DNA of 64,000 bases from Bog-159 sp963843255 (GCA_963843255.1 CAWJJQ010000001.1:1-64000); one strand, 5' to 3'; positions 15,378 through 24,485 are shown, numbered from the stretch's first letter. Notes: generated from the letters alone by a model not told the origin. Program-made: numbers and translations.

Positions 15378-16249
15378 ACTGGAATATGGATCAGCGTGAG
15401 CAGGTCTTCCGGCTTGGCGCTCATGGGCGAGTTCAGATACTGCTCGAAGGCCGGCGCGTCGCGGAGCTGGTAGCCGCTGGTGGGCAGCCAGTTGCCGTAG
15501 ATGCGCTGGTAGGTATTGCCGAGCTCTTCGTACGGGCCTTTGTGAGTGAAGATGGCATAGGTGCCGCCGGCCAGCTCCATCACGCCGATTTCGCCTTCCG
15601 GCTCAACCGGGCGATGGACGGTGATGGCGGCATCGTAGCGGACCTTATCGGGCGGCGTGACTTCAGGATCGTCGTGCACGATGCCGATCATCATCATGTT
15701 GGGGCCCATAAGACCGTGCATGCCGGCCCAGGACATCAGGCGGCCCCAGGTGGCGCCCACGGCGTTATACGGACCCACATGCCGCAGAAACACCACGCGC
15801 AGGGGCGGGAACTCCTTCACCTCGACGGGTGGAAGGCCGCCGTAATCCGGCGTATGAAATCCGGACACGTCATCGTAATGCGTGCGGGATTCCGACTCGG
15901 GCGCGGGCTTGTGCGCGGCCCGGTAGGCGGAAGGAGATGCTCCAAACATATCGCTAAATGCCCTCGTAAACGCTTCATGCGTCTCGAAGCCCGCTTCGAG
16001 CGCGGTTTGAGTGATGGGCTCGCCGGACTGTTTCAGATTGCGCGCGGCGCGCTCCAGGCGCAGCCGGCGGATGTGCTCCTTGAGCGATTCGCCGACGAGC
16101 CCGCGAAAGACCCGGTGAAAATGAAACCGGGAAAAAGCCGCGACGGCGGCCAGATCATCGAGTTGCAGATCGTCATCCAGATGCTTCTGGATGTAGACGA
16201 GCGTGCGGACGATGCGCTCGTGGTAGTCCTGCTCGGTGGATGGCTTCAC
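15374..16249 (-). CDS. AraC family regulator with GyrI-like effector domain
   Basis: This 291-residue regulator has an N-terminal AraC double helix-turn-helix (DDLAAVAAFSRFHFHRVFR, then ITQTALEAGFETHEAFTRAF) and a C-terminal GyrI-like small-molecule-binding domain (VEVKEFPPLRVVFLRHVGPY, YAIFTHKGPYEEL). It belongs to the Rob/SoxS-like class whose effector domain binds lipophilic or cationic compounds. I chose the GTG at 16249, where the protein begins VKPSTEQDYHERI as relatives do; a TTG at 16276 is also in frame. The next gene, overlapping by ATGA, is the MGMT-like protein. Confidence 0.88.
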   Translation of the reverse strand: MKPSTEQDYHERIVRTLVYIQKHLDDDLQLDDLAAVAAFSRFHFHRVFRGLVGESLKEHIRRLRLERAARNLKQSGEPITQTALEAGFETHEAFTRAFSDMFGASPSAYRAAHKPAPESESRTHYDDVSGFHTPDYGGLPPVEVKEFPPLRVVFLRHVGPYNAVGATWGRLMSWAGMHGLMGPNMMMIGIVHDDPEVTPPDKVRYDAAITVHRPVEPEGEIGVMELAGGTYAIFTHKGPYEELGNTYQRIYGNWLPTSGYQLRDAPAFEQYLNSPMSAKPEDLLTLIHIPV

Positions 16250-16347
16250 AGGCCTCCATGCCAGAGTGTAGATCAAGCCGCGGCGGTGCGCTTGACCGGT
16301 CTTGCTATTTTTGGCGTTAGTATCAGAGAGAGCCTGAGAGCATCGTT

Positions 16348-17136
16348 ATGGAGCAACTGCTGGCGGCCGTCCAAGCGGCCCGCGTTTACGACTTGGCGCA
16401 GCCCTATTACCCGGGGATGCCGCACCATCCGAACCATCCGCCGTTCCTGTTCGGGTTGAACAAGAAGCATGGCGATTACGTGGCGCGCAACGGAGCCAGC
16501 TCCGCGTCGGAAGGCTTGACGCTGGGCGGGCACGTGGGCACGCACATCGACGCGCTGTGCCATTTCTCGTGCGGCGGCAAACTGCACGGCGGAGAGACCG
16601 CGGAGGGCGTACAGAGTTATGCCAGCGGCCTGGAGCGGTACACGGTGGACACCATCGCGCCCATTCTGCGGCGCGGCGTGCTGCTGGACATCGCAGGGCA
16701 GGCGGGGGTGGAGGCGTTGCCGGCCGATTTCGAGATTACGCCGGAGCACCTGGCTGCGGCTGCGGCGGCCCAGCAGGTGGAGGTGCGCGCGGGCGACGTG
16801 GTGCTGCTGCGCACCGGTTGGGCGCGCTTTTGGGACGATGCGGCGCGCTTCATCGCGCAGGTGCACGGTCCGGGGCCTGGCGAGGCGGGCGCGCGGTGGC
16901 TGAGCGGGCACGGCATTTTCGCGGCCGGATCGGATACGGTGGCGTTTGAAAAAGTGCCGGACAGTAACATGCCGGTGCACGTCCATTTGCTGGTGGAGAG
17001 CGGCATCCACATCATCGAGTGTTTGAACCTGGAGCAACTGGCGGCCGAGAGCCGCTATACTTTTTTGTTCGTGGCCACGCCGTTGAAGATCCGCGGCGGG
17101 ACGGGATCGCCCATCCGTCCGCTGGCCATCGCCTGA
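16348..17136 (+). CDS. Cyclase family protein (kynurenine formamidase-like metal hydrolase)
   Basis: This 262-residue protein is a metal-dependent hydrolase of the cyclase/kynurenine formamidase family. The metal-binding signature HxGTHxDxxxHF appears as HVGTHIDALCHF. Supporting blocks are DLAQPYYPGMPHHP near the N-terminus, AGDVVLLRTGW and GSDTVAFEKVPD. Family members open amides, lactones or similar bonds; the substrate is not evident. It heads a forward cluster with a kinase-like protein 6 bp downstream, a histidine phosphatase and a MaoC hydratase, suggesting catabolism of an acyl-CoA-linked compound. Confidence 0.85.
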   Translation: MEQLLAAVQAARVYDLAQPYYPGMPHHPNHPPFLFGLNKKHGDYVARNGASSASEGLTLGGHVGTHIDALCHFSCGGKLHGGETAEGVQSYASGLERYTVDTIAPILRRGVLLDIAGQAGVEALPADFEITPEHLAAAAAAQQVEVRAGDVVLLRTGWARFWDDAARFIAQVHGPGPGEAGARWLSGHGIFAAGSDTVAFEKVPDSNMPVHVHLLVESGIHIIECLNLEQLAAESRYTFLFVATPLKIRGGTGSPIRPLAIA

Positions 17137-17142
17137 ACGCAC

Positions 17143-18189
17143 ATGTCACCCGACGCCGCTCCCATTCGCGAAGGAGAACAGATCGACACCGCCGCGCTGG
17201 CCGGATACCTGCGCGGCAAGTTGGAGGGCGCCGACGCCGGGGTGACCGTCCGGCAGTTTCCGGGCGGCCATTCGAACCTCACGTACCTGCTGGAGGCGGG
17301 CGAGCACGAGTACGTGCTGCGGCGGCCGCCGCTGGGGCCGGTGGCTCCCAAGGCGCACGACATGGCGCGCGAGTACACCGTGCTGGGCGCGGTGCATCCG
17401 TACTTCCCGCAAGCGCCGCGGGTGTTTTTGTTGTGCGACGATCCGGCGGTGATCGGGGCGATTTTCTTCGTGATGGAGCGGCGGCACGGGCTGGTGCTGC
17501 GACGGGAAATTCCGGCGCAATACGCGGGGGAGGCGGGATTCGGCGCGCGCGTGAGCGAGGCGTTCGTGGATTGCCTGGCCGCGCTGCACGCGGTGGACGT
17601 GAGCCAGGTGATGCTGGGCAAGCCGGCCGGATTCCTGGAGCGGCAGGTGAGCGGCTGGGCGGAGAGATGGCAGCGCGCGCAGACGGAGACGCTGCCGCAG
17701 ATGGAGCAACTGATCCGCTGGCTGACCGAGCGGCTGCCGGTGTCGCCCGCGCCCACACTGGTGCACAACGATTACAAGCTCGACAACCTGATGCTGGACG
17801 CCTCTAACCCGGGCCGCGTGGAGGCGGTGCTGGATTGGGAGATGGCCACGGCCGGCGATCCGCTGGTGGACCTGGGGTGCGTGATGTGCTACTGGCCGGA
17901 GGCGGCCGATCCGCCGGTGCGGCGCGACGCGCTGAGCGACATCACCACGCTGCCCGGATGGCACACCCGCGCGCAGATCGTGGAGCGCTACGCGCGGGTG
18001 ACCGGGCGGGACGTTTCGGGCCTCGGCTATTATGAAGTATTCGGGATTTTTAAGATCGCCGTGGTGCTCCAACAAATCTATTTCCGGTACCGGCGCGGGC
18101 AGACGCACGACGAACGCTTCCGCTACTTCGATAAGCGGGTGCGCGGGCTGGTAGAGGTAGCGGCAGGCGTGGCGGAGAGAGCCGGTTGA
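17143..18189 (+). CDS. Phosphotransferase family protein (APH/ACAD10-like)
   Basis: This 348-residue protein has the aminoglycoside-phosphotransferase kinase fold. The catalytic and metal motifs are HNDYKLDNLML and VEAVLDWEMATAGDPLVDL. The N-terminal GGHSNLTYLL segment and YVLRRPPLGPVAPKAHDMAREY, with the ATP-lysine-type basic residues, resemble the kinase domain of ACAD10-type proteins that phosphorylate hydroxyacyl compounds. Such kinases often sit beside acyl-CoA genes, which fits the downstream MaoC hydratase. The stop overlaps the next start by 4 bp. Confidence 0.83.
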   Translation: MSPDAAPIREGEQIDTAALAGYLRGKLEGADAGVTVRQFPGGHSNLTYLLEAGEHEYVLRRPPLGPVAPKAHDMAREYTVLGAVHPYFPQAPRVFLLCDDPAVIGAIFFVMERRHGLVLRREIPAQYAGEAGFGARVSEAFVDCLAALHAVDVSQVMLGKPAGFLERQVSGWAERWQRAQTETLPQMEQLIRWLTERLPVSPAPTLVHNDYKLDNLMLDASNPGRVEAVLDWEMATAGDPLVDLGCVMCYWPEAADPPVRRDALSDITTLPGWHTRAQIVERYARVTGRDVSGLGYYEVFGIFKIAVVLQQIYFRYRRGQTHDERFRYFDKRVRGLVEVAAGVAERAG

Positions 18190-18902
18190 GCTCGCTGTAC
18201 CTGATCCGGCACGGGCAGGCCGGCACGCGCGCGCATTACGATGCGCTCTCGGATCTGGGGCACCGGCAGGCCTACCTGCTGGGGCAATATCTGGTTGGAC
18301 AGAAGATCCAGTTCAAGGCGCTGATCGCCGGCTGCCTGAACCGCCAGCAGCAGACCGCCGCGGGCGTGCGGCAGGCTTACCGGGATGCGGGCGTGGCAGT
18401 GCCCGAGATCGTGTCGGAGCCCAAGTGGAACGAGTTCGACATGACTGCGGTCTTCGGCGAATTCGCGCCGCAATTGTGCGCGATCGATCCGAATTTCAAA
18501 CAGGATTACGACGAACTGATGCGCAAGCTGGAGGACCAGGATTCGCCGATTCATCACGCCTGGACGGAATGCGATACGCAGGCGATGCTGGCCTGGATGC
18601 ACGGCCGCTTTCCGTGCCGAACGGAAACCTGGGCGGCGTTCCAGCAGCGGATCCTGAGCGCGCGCGAGGCGTTGACGAAGTACCAGCCCGGCGAGACGGT
18701 GGGAGTTTTCACGTCCGCGTCTCCGATTTCGATCTGGGTGGCGGCGTCGCTGGGCGTGGCGGACGGTCACCTGCTGCGACTGGCGGGCGCGCTTTATAAT
18801 TCGGCGGTAACTACCATGCGGGTGCGCGGCGACGAGGTGATGCTGTTCAGCTTCAACGGTGTGCCGCACCTAAGCGATCCGCAGCTTCGCACATTCCGGT
18901 AA
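18186..18902 (+). CDS. Histidine phosphatase family protein
   Basis: This 238-residue protein has the RHG motif of the phosphoglycerate-mutase-like phosphatases right at its start (LYLIRHGQAG), where the His is phosphorylated. A second conserved region is VGVFTSASPISIW. It starts with TTG at 18186, overlapping the kinase stop as TTGA, so translation is coupled. In context it may dephosphorylate the product of the preceding kinase-like enzyme, but that is inference. Confidence 0.82.
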   Translation: MSSLYLIRHGQAGTRAHYDALSDLGHRQAYLLGQYLVGQKIQFKALIAGCLNRQQQTAAGVRQAYRDAGVAVPEIVSEPKWNEFDMTAVFGEFAPQLCAIDPNFKQDYDELMRKLEDQDSPIHHAWTECDTQAMLAWMHGRFPCRTETWAAFQQRILSAREALTKYQPGETVGVFTSASPISIWVAASLGVADGHLLRLAGALYNSAVTTMRVRGDEVMLFSFNGVPHLSDPQLRTFR

Positions 18903-18909
18903 AAAAACC

Positions 18910-19368
18910 ATGCGCAGAATCGACACGATCGAGGAACTCCGGTCGCTGACCGGGCAGGAGGTGGCGGTGGGCGATTGGTTCACGGTGGACCAGGCGCGCA
19001 TCGACGCGTTCGCGGATGCCACCGGTGACCACCAGTGGATCCATCAGGATGTGGAGCGGGCGCGGACGGCATCGCCATTCGGGCGCACCATCGCGCACGG
19101 CTTCCTGACGCTGTCGCTGCTGAGCAAGCTGTCGCACGATTGCTTCGAGATCGGCGGGGATTTTCGGATGCGGATCAATTACGGGCTGAACCGGGTGCGG
19201 TTCCCGTCGCCGGTGGTGGAAGGGGCGCGCATCCGGCCGCGGTTCACGCTGCAGTCGCTGGAGGAATTCGACGAAGGATACCAGTTGGTCTGGGCGGTGA
19301 CCGTGGAGGTGGAAGGGGGCCGGAAACCGGCACTGTACGCCGAGTGGGTGGTGCGGCTTTATCGGTAG
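18910..19368 (+). CDS. MaoC-like (R)-specific enoyl-CoA hydratase
   Basis: This 152-residue protein has a single hotdog fold of the MaoC dehydratase type. The catalytic region DATGDHQWIHQD contains the expected Asp and His, followed by GRTIAHGFLTLSLLSKL, the hydratase-2 signature. It should hydrate trans-2-enoyl-CoA to (R)-3-hydroxyacyl-CoA in the cytosol. It begins 7 bp after the phosphatase gene and completes the four-gene forward cluster. Confidence 0.88.
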   Translation: MRRIDTIEELRSLTGQEVAVGDWFTVDQARIDAFADATGDHQWIHQDVERARTASPFGRTIAHGFLTLSLLSKLSHDCFEIGGDFRMRINYGLNRVRFPSPVVEGARIRPRFTLQSLEEFDEGYQLVWAVTVEVEGGRKPALYAEWVVRLYR

Positions 19369-19658
19369 GCGGGAGCGCCGGTAATGCGAAACGGGCATGT
19401 TCGAAGCCAATAAGTGGTTTGCTTGGCGATAGTTGAAAAAAGAGCGAAGCCACGGACGGTGGCTGCGCTTGGAAGATTCGGTTGTCAAGGATCGCGGCGG
19501 GCGGCTGTTCCTGCCCGCCTACACATTAACATGGCGGCCCGCTCGCATCCGGCGCGGAACCTCGGGGGCGGCAGTGAATCCGCCGTACCGTCATCCGTCC
19601 AGCCTGGAATTACGAGTTTCGGCGGCTGATATCCTTATAGTTGAGGAGAGACCGGCCC

Positions 19659-20555
19659 GTGCCGCCTTTTGCGTTCCGCAGCCTGATCCGGATGGCGAGT
19701 TGGGTGGTGCCACGGCGCGTGCGTCCCGCGTGGTACGCCCGGTGGGCGTCCAGCCTCCAGGGCTGGTGGATTCTGGTGCAGCGCGGCGAATTGATCCGAG
19801 GCGCGGCGGCGCAGATGGCGCACAGCATCCGGGTGGCCTTCGTCGATGCCTTCTGGCTTCGCTTCAACCGGGCTTACCTGGCATACTGGATTCGCGGTCC
19901 GGGCGCTCTCCTCCTCGCCACAGCATGCGCGCTTTCGTTCACCGCGGGATTTACGCACGGGTTCGCCATCACGCGTACGCTGATCGAAATGGCGGCGGGC
20001 CACCCCACGCGGCGCATTCTTTCGGGCGAAGGTCCGACGGGCACGCTGATCGTATACGCCGTTCCCATTGCATTCGCGCTGGCCGCGGGCGCGGTGCTGG
20101 CCGCCATTCGCCGGCTCTCGCTACGCCGCTCGGGATGGCGCTATGCGTGCTTTCTTGCAGTCAAAACCGCCTCCGTGCTGGCGCTGGTGACGCTGTTGTG
20201 GGTAGAAGGGGGTACGGCCCTTCGGGCACACATCCACAACGGCCCACTGCGGATATTGGGCGGCGCGCTGGGCCTGACGCTGGCGTTCATTTGCGTTTTC
20301 GGCAGTGCCCTGGTGTGGAGTTTCGACGATCAGCGGCGGCGCTGCCCGGTGTGTCTGCGCCGGCTGACCATGCCGGTAACGATTGGTTTGTGGGGCAGCA
20401 TGTTCGAACCGGCCATCACCGAACTGTTGTGCGACGACGGACATGGCGCGCTGGCTCTGTTGGAAGGCCAACCGGGCCAATTGGACCGGTGGACGGCGCT
20501 GGACGAATCCTGGCATGATCTGTTCGACCGGGCGCATCCTGCCGGCGGGCGGTAA
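19659..20555 (+). CDS. Hypothetical membrane protein with a zinc-ribbon-like C-terminus
   Basis: This protein of about 298 residues has four or so hydrophobic segments (for example LLLATACALSFTAGFTHGF, LIVYAVPIAFALAAGAVLA, ACFLAVKTASVLALVTLLW and ILGGALGLTLAFICVFGSAL), then a cytosolic tail containing RRRCPVCLRRLTMP. I do not recognise a family. I chose the GTG at 19659, 8 bases after GGAGAG; a TTG at 19641 is in frame. The preceding 290 bp (19369-19658) contain no gene, only a GCGAAGCCAC/GTGGCTGCGC stem near 19450 and a TATAGT hexamer near 19635. Confidence 0.6.
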   Translation: MPPFAFRSLIRMASWVVPRRVRPAWYARWASSLQGWWILVQRGELIRGAAAQMAHSIRVAFVDAFWLRFNRAYLAYWIRGPGALLLATACALSFTAGFTHGFAITRTLIEMAAGHPTRRILSGEGPTGTLIVYAVPIAFALAAGAVLAAIRRLSLRRSGWRYACFLAVKTASVLALVTLLWVEGGTALRAHIHNGPLRILGGALGLTLAFICVFGSALVWSFDDQRRRCPVCLRRLTMPVTIGLWGSMFEPAITELLCDDGHGALALLEGQPGQLDRWTALDESWHDLFDRAHPAGGR

Positions 20556-20595
20556 CCGGCGCGGACCCGCGTCCCCTTTCGCGCTTTCTGGTTAA
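20551..20595. repeat. Possible partial copy of the dispersed intergenic repeat
   Basis: Read on the minus strand, this stretch contains GCGCGAAAGGGGACGCGGGT followed by CCGCGCCGG, similar to the first half of the 5639-5733 and 40520-40613 units. Its ends GGTAACC and GGTTAA are weakly inverted. It lies immediately upstream of the GH13 gene. Confidence 0.35.
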
Positions 20596-20616
20596 ATGGA
20601 CCTGGGAATCATATCC

Positions 20617-22353
20617 ATGAACATTACGCGGCGGGCGTTTTCGCGCTGCCTGTGCGCTTCCCAGGTGGCGGTCTTCGCGGCGGGGCGGGGCGCGGAGCCG
20701 TGGTGGAAGGACGGCATCCTCTATCAAATCTATCCGCGGTCGTTTCAGGATTCGTCCGGAGATGGGATCGGCGATTTCCCGGGGATGACTTCCCGATTGG
20801 GATATCTGGAAGACCTGGGCGTGGACGCGGTCTGGATCACGGCCTGCTTCGATTCGCCGAACGCGGACAACGGCTACGATGTGCGAGACTACCGGCGCAT
20901 TCACCCGGACTTCGGGACCATGGACGATTTTGAGCGGTTCATGGACGAGGCCAAACGGCGGCATATCCGGGTGATCCTCGATATGGTGTTCAATCACTCG
21001 AGCGACGAGCACGAATGGTTCAGGCGGAGCCGCTCGTCGCGCACAAATCCATACCGGGATTTCTATTTCTGGAGGGATCCGGTGAACGGGAAACCGCCCA
21101 ACAACTGGCCCTCATTCTTCAGCGGCTCGGCGTGGGAATTCGATCGCGCGACGGGCCAGTATTACCTGCATCATTACTCCACCAAGCAGCCCGATTTGAA
21201 CTGGGAAAACCCGAAGGTCCGTAAAGAGCTCTACGCGGTGCTGAATTTCTGGGCCGATAAAGGGGTGAGCGGCTTCCGGTTCGATTGCGCGGGCGAGATA
21301 TCGAAACCGCAGCCGATGCGCGATATGACGCCGGCTGAATTGAAAGACGACGGGATGCTGCTGCGCACTTCGGGTCCGCGGCTGGACGAGTATCTGAAGG
21401 AGATGCGGGCAGCCACGAGCGGCCATCCGGACCTTTACTTTGTCGGGGAAGGCTGGGGGATGTCGCGGCAGTCGGTGGTACGGGCGACGGACGACCGAGA
21501 CCAGGAAATGGATTCGGCGTTTCGCTTCGAATTCCAATTGCAGGACATCACGGACGGGTGGCGGAGCGTGCCCTGGAGCCTGGCGAACCTCAAAGAGTTC
21601 AACCGCGACAACGCATTCGCGGACGACCCGCACGTGTGGCCTATCGTGTTTCTGGAAGACCACGACTTCGCGCGGTCGGTGTCGCGGTTTGGTTCGAAGC
21701 GGCCCGAATTTCAGAGCCGGTCGGCGAAACTGCTGGCCACCATGCTGCTGTCGCTGCGAGGCACGCCGCTGATCTACGAGGGCGAAGAGATCGGCATGAC
21801 CAATTTCCCGTTCACGGATGTTTCGCAGTACGACGATATCGGAGTGCGGAACCTATGGAAGGACCTGGTGGAGACGGGAAAGGTTCCGGCCGCGGAGTAC
21901 CTGGCGAATAACGCGCTGACCAGCCGGGACAACAGCCGGACGCCCATGCAGTGGGACGGGTCGCGCAATGCGGGCTTCAGCAAAGCGGCCAAGACCTGGC
22001 TGGCGGTGAACCCGAATTATCAGAAGATCAACGTACAGGCGGAGAGCAGCGATCGGGACTCGGTGTTGTCGTTCTACCAGGAGATGATCCGGCTGCGGAA
22101 GTCGCACGGCGTGTTGGTGCGGGGCACCTACCGCGACATTTCGGGTGGGCATCCGCGGGTTTACGCCTATGTGCGCGCGCAGGCGGGCGCGCGGGCTATT
22201 GTGGTGCTGAATTTCTCCGACGAGCGGGTGGATTTTTGGCTGCCGACGGACGTGGTGCCTAAACGGATTCTGATTTCCAATGTGACTGAGGTCCAGCCCC
22301 AGCCGGGCAGCCCTGTTGGTCTGCTGCCGTGGCAGGCCACCATCTACGAGTGA
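20617..22353 (+). CDS. GH13 alpha-glucosidase/oligo-1,6-glucosidase-like enzyme, exported
   Basis: This 578-residue GH13 enzyme hydrolyses or transfers alpha-glucosyl units. It follows the oligo-1,6-glucosidase/trehalose-hydrolase pattern: WWKDGILYQIYPRSFQDS at the start of the barrel, DMVFNHSS, the nucleophile Asp223 in GFRFDCAG, the acid/base Glu278 in FVGEGWG, and Asp350 in LEDHDFAR. The C-terminus has the beta-sandwich of the family. The N-terminus ITRRAFSRCLC looks like a twin-arginine signal, so it is probably exported folded. I chose the ATG at 20617 because it begins this signal; an ATG at 20596 is in frame. Confidence 0.88.
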   Translation: MNITRRAFSRCLCASQVAVFAAGRGAEPWWKDGILYQIYPRSFQDSSGDGIGDFPGMTSRLGYLEDLGVDAVWITACFDSPNADNGYDVRDYRRIHPDFGTMDDFERFMDEAKRRHIRVILDMVFNHSSDEHEWFRRSRSSRTNPYRDFYFWRDPVNGKPPNNWPSFFSGSAWEFDRATGQYYLHHYSTKQPDLNWENPKVRKELYAVLNFWADKGVSGFRFDCAGEISKPQPMRDMTPAELKDDGMLLRTSGPRLDEYLKEMRAATSGHPDLYFVGEGWGMSRQSVVRATDDRDQEMDSAFRFEFQLQDITDGWRSVPWSLANLKEFNRDNAFADDPHVWPIVFLEDHDFARSVSRFGSKRPEFQSRSAKLLATMLLSLRGTPLIYEGEEIGMTNFPFTDVSQYDDIGVRNLWKDLVETGKVPAAEYLANNALTSRDNSRTPMQWDGSRNAGFSKAAKTWLAVNPNYQKINVQAESSDRDSVLSFYQEMIRLRKSHGVLVRGTYRDISGGHPRVYAYVRAQAGARAIVVLNFSDERVDFWLPTDVVPKRILISNVTEVQPQPGSPVGLLPWQATIYE

Positions 22354-22379
22354 TGCGCGTCCGGTCCCGGATTTCAGAG

Positions 22380-22385
22380 TAATAT
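22380..22385 (+). promoter_or_regulatory. Predicted -10 element of the truncated ThuA-like gene
   Basis: TAATAT is followed by exactly six bases and then the ATG at 22392, predicting a leaderless transcript. The downstream duplicate at 28822 lacks this element: its similarity to this copy begins at the A of the ATG. Confidence 0.45.
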
Positions 22386-22391
22386 GTTTCC

Positions 22392-23052
22392 ATGCGTTGC
22401 GCTTTGGTGCTGGCCACGTTGTTTTGGGCTGCATTGGCCCGCGGCGAGGACCGGATCGCCGTCCTCATTGTGGACGGGATTAACAACCACGACTGGCAGA
22501 CCGCGACGCGAGAGCTACGGGCCCTGCTCCTCAAGACGGGGCGCTTCACAGTGGAGGTCTCAACGAGCCCGCCCGCGGATGCTCCAGCGGCGGCTTGGGA
22601 GGCCTGGAATCCCAGCTTCGGCCGCTACCGGGTGGTGGTCAACAATTTCAACGGCGGGCACACTCCGGCTGGGATTCGCTGGCCGCGGCGGGTGGAGCAA
22701 GCGCTCGAAGAATACGTGAGCAGCGGCGGCGGGCTGGTGGTGTACCACGCCGCGAATAACGCCTTTCTCGAATGGCACGCCTACAACGATATGATCGGCC
22801 TGGGGTGGCGCGACAAGAGTTTTGGGGCCGGCCTGATGGTCACGGCCGAGGGACGGGTGGTGAGAATCGCGCAAGGCACGGGTCTCGATCCAGGGCATGG
22901 GCCGCGGCACAATTTTGAAGTACATGTGCTAAACACGCAGCATCCGGTCACGCGCGAATTGCCCGCCACCTGGATTCAACCCTCCGAGCAACTCACGCAC
23001 GGCCAGCATGGGCCCGCCGAAGGGCTAACGGTTCTGACTTACGCAAATTCCG
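22392..23052 (+). repeat. 661-bp direct repeat, left copy
   Basis: Identical, apart from one base seen, to 28822-29482 and in the same orientation, offset by 6,430 bp. It starts at the ATG of the ThuA-like frame and ends within codon 221. Together the copies bracket 5,769 bp of unrelated DNA. Confidence 0.95.
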
Positions 23053-23177
23053 CCCTTCCCCAGAGAATCTTTACATCACGGGCGGCACTGTGTCTTCAGT
23101 TAAGCGCTCCGGGTTCGTGGTTTGCTCTTCTTCGCCGTGCCTTGTGGTGCTTGCCCCCAACAAATCAGCCGTGGTGA
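22392..23177 (+). pseudogene. Truncated copy of a ThuA-like gene fused to foreign DNA
   Basis: The first 220 codons are the same as those of the complete ThuA-like gene at 28822, with one mismatch seen at the DNA level (23009 T versus 29439 C). After 23052 the match stops abruptly and the frame runs on for 41 unrelated codons to a stop at 23177. The lost C-terminal part contains conserved GRVYTTMLGHTWKDE, so the product is probably non-functional. It keeps a predicted leaderless promoter. It marks the left end of the plasmid-like island. Confidence 0.85.
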
Positions 23178-23218
23178 CCTACTCGGTGGCGCCGACTATG
23201 GTTAAAGATATCCAGTGA
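23066..23218 (+). pseudogene. C-terminal remnant of an unidentified protein
   Basis: An open frame of 50 codons, starting without any initiation codon at the left island junction, encodes protein-like sequence (NLYITGGTVSSVKRSGFVVC and then APNKSAVVTYSVAPTM) and ends with TGA at 23216-23218. It looks like the tail of a beta-rich exported protein cut off by the junction at 23052. No family is recognised, and its coding status rests only on composition. Confidence 0.3.
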
Positions 23219-23308
23219 GACTTAGAGAGGGATGGCGCACTGTTCCACAACGTCCACAGGCGAGATTAACTTCAGGCGACGTTTTCGCCCGACCAAAAGT
23301 CGTCCTTA

Positions 23309-23338
23309 TAAAAAAGAGCCCCGGCGTTTTTCAGCTCT
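23309..23338 (-). terminator. Intrinsic terminator of the GT-C membrane protein gene
   Basis: On the minus strand the stem AGAGC/GCTCT is followed by TTTTTT. It overlaps the last codons and the TGA of the membrane protein gene. Confidence 0.5.
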
Positions 23339-24485
23339 GTAACTCAGGCTTATTGCGCGGTTTGCGTAACTCTGCTGCAGCAAAATAGACTAGGACTGTG
23401 ACGGCGACAATGCCGAGCCGCGAAACAACTTCCAGATCTCCGACATTCGTCGGTTTCCAGGACGTGAGTGGATGTACCCCACCCTCAAGCCCCACCCCAT
23501 ATTCAACCGCGAGCATTGCGCCTGCCGAACAACTCCACAACAGGGCGTACCCCCGATCCACCAAGCAGAGTAGCGGTACTTCATAAATCAGATATTGCAA
23601 CCCAAAGCCGGGTGTAAGGATTAGCCAGAGCGCACAGCCTACAGCCAGTCGATTGCCCACGGGTAGATTTCGCTGGAATCGCGACCAAACTGCAAAAAGG
23701 ATGATGGCGGCGAGCACAACGAATCGGCCATTGCCAAGGTACCATGACTTCACTGTGGCATAGCCCAAAAACGCCACTGCGCCCCAATCTTGAACCGGTG
23801 GATTGTAGTTCAGGATATTTTGCCGCATCGCTGATGCCGCGGAGAGGGCAGGCGGCAGGAACGGAATACCAGCGAGCGCCAAGCCTGCAGCGAGTCGAGG
23901 TAGAGCTCGCCAGGGGACCGATGACAAAAGGACTGGAACCAGCAAGAGTGGTACCAGTTTGACATTGAGGCCGGCGGCGAACAGTACACCCGTGATAAAC
24001 CAATGTTTCCGCTCCGCGGCCAACGCTCCGGCAAGGATCAACGCCGCGCAAAGCGCGTCCGTGTTTCCGTGAAACGCAGAAATGAGGATCGCAACAGGCG
24101 AAAGGGCATAAATTGCCGCGGCGACAGGGGAAACCATGCGCCAGAGCAACGCAAGGGTTACAAGCTCCCCAATGAGGCCCGGGATCTTTAGCCAGCGGGA
24201 AAAGACGATCAAATCGCCATGTCCGAGATAGCTCCAGAGCGCCGCGAGCCATCCCATAACGGGCGGGTGGTTGAATATGGCCACGGTCTGATAGGTATGC
24301 GCGATTCCGTGCACCAGTATCTCAGCTCCGTGTTGCGACCAGATATGTGCGTCGGCGGAGCCGATGAAGTGCCACCAAAGCCATATGCGCGTGAGAGCTC
24401 CGAGCGTTATCGCGGCGCCGCAAACATAGGAAACACTCGATCCCACAGTAGTGGGCTTCTCGGTCAACTCGGGCGATTTTGGCAT
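23331..24485 (-). CDS. GT-C type membrane glycosyltransferase-like protein (island-borne)
   Basis: This 384-residue protein has about ten transmembrane segments. The first periplasmic loop (WHFIGSADAHIWSQHGAEIL, then AIFNHPPVMGW) has the acidic and His residues typical of GT-C polyprenyl-phosphate-mannose-dependent transferases, family 87/DUF2029-like. It would use lipid-linked sugars at the outer face of the inner membrane. It lies inside the plasmid-like island, transcribed away from parA, with its own terminator; the base composition is less GC-rich than that of the surrounding chromosome, consistent with transfer. Confidence 0.65.
   Translation of the reverse strand: MPKSPELTEKPTTVGSSVSYVCGAAITLGALTRIWLWWHFIGSADAHIWSQHGAEILVHGIAHTYQTVAIFNHPPVMGWLAALWSYLGHGDLIVFSRWLKIPGLIGELVTLALLWRMVSPVAAAIYALSPVAILISAFHGNTDALCAALILAGALAAERKHWFITGVLFAAGLNVKLVPLLLVPVLLSSVPWRALPRLAAGLALAGIPFLPPALSAASAMRQNILNYNPPVQDWGAVAFLGYATVKSWYLGNGRFVVLAAIILFAVWSRFQRNLPVGNRLAVGCALWLILTPGFGLQYLIYEVPLLCLVDRGYALLWSCSAGAMLAVEYGVGLEGGVHPLTSWKPTNVGDLEVVSRLGIVAVTVLVYFAAAELRKPRNKPELQS

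Noticed and set aside
19433..20518. 361-codon plus-strand open frame overlapping the membrane protein at 19659
   Set aside because: Arg/Gly/Pro-rich, no hydrophobic segments, while the alternative frame encodes clear membrane helices and follows GGAGAG.
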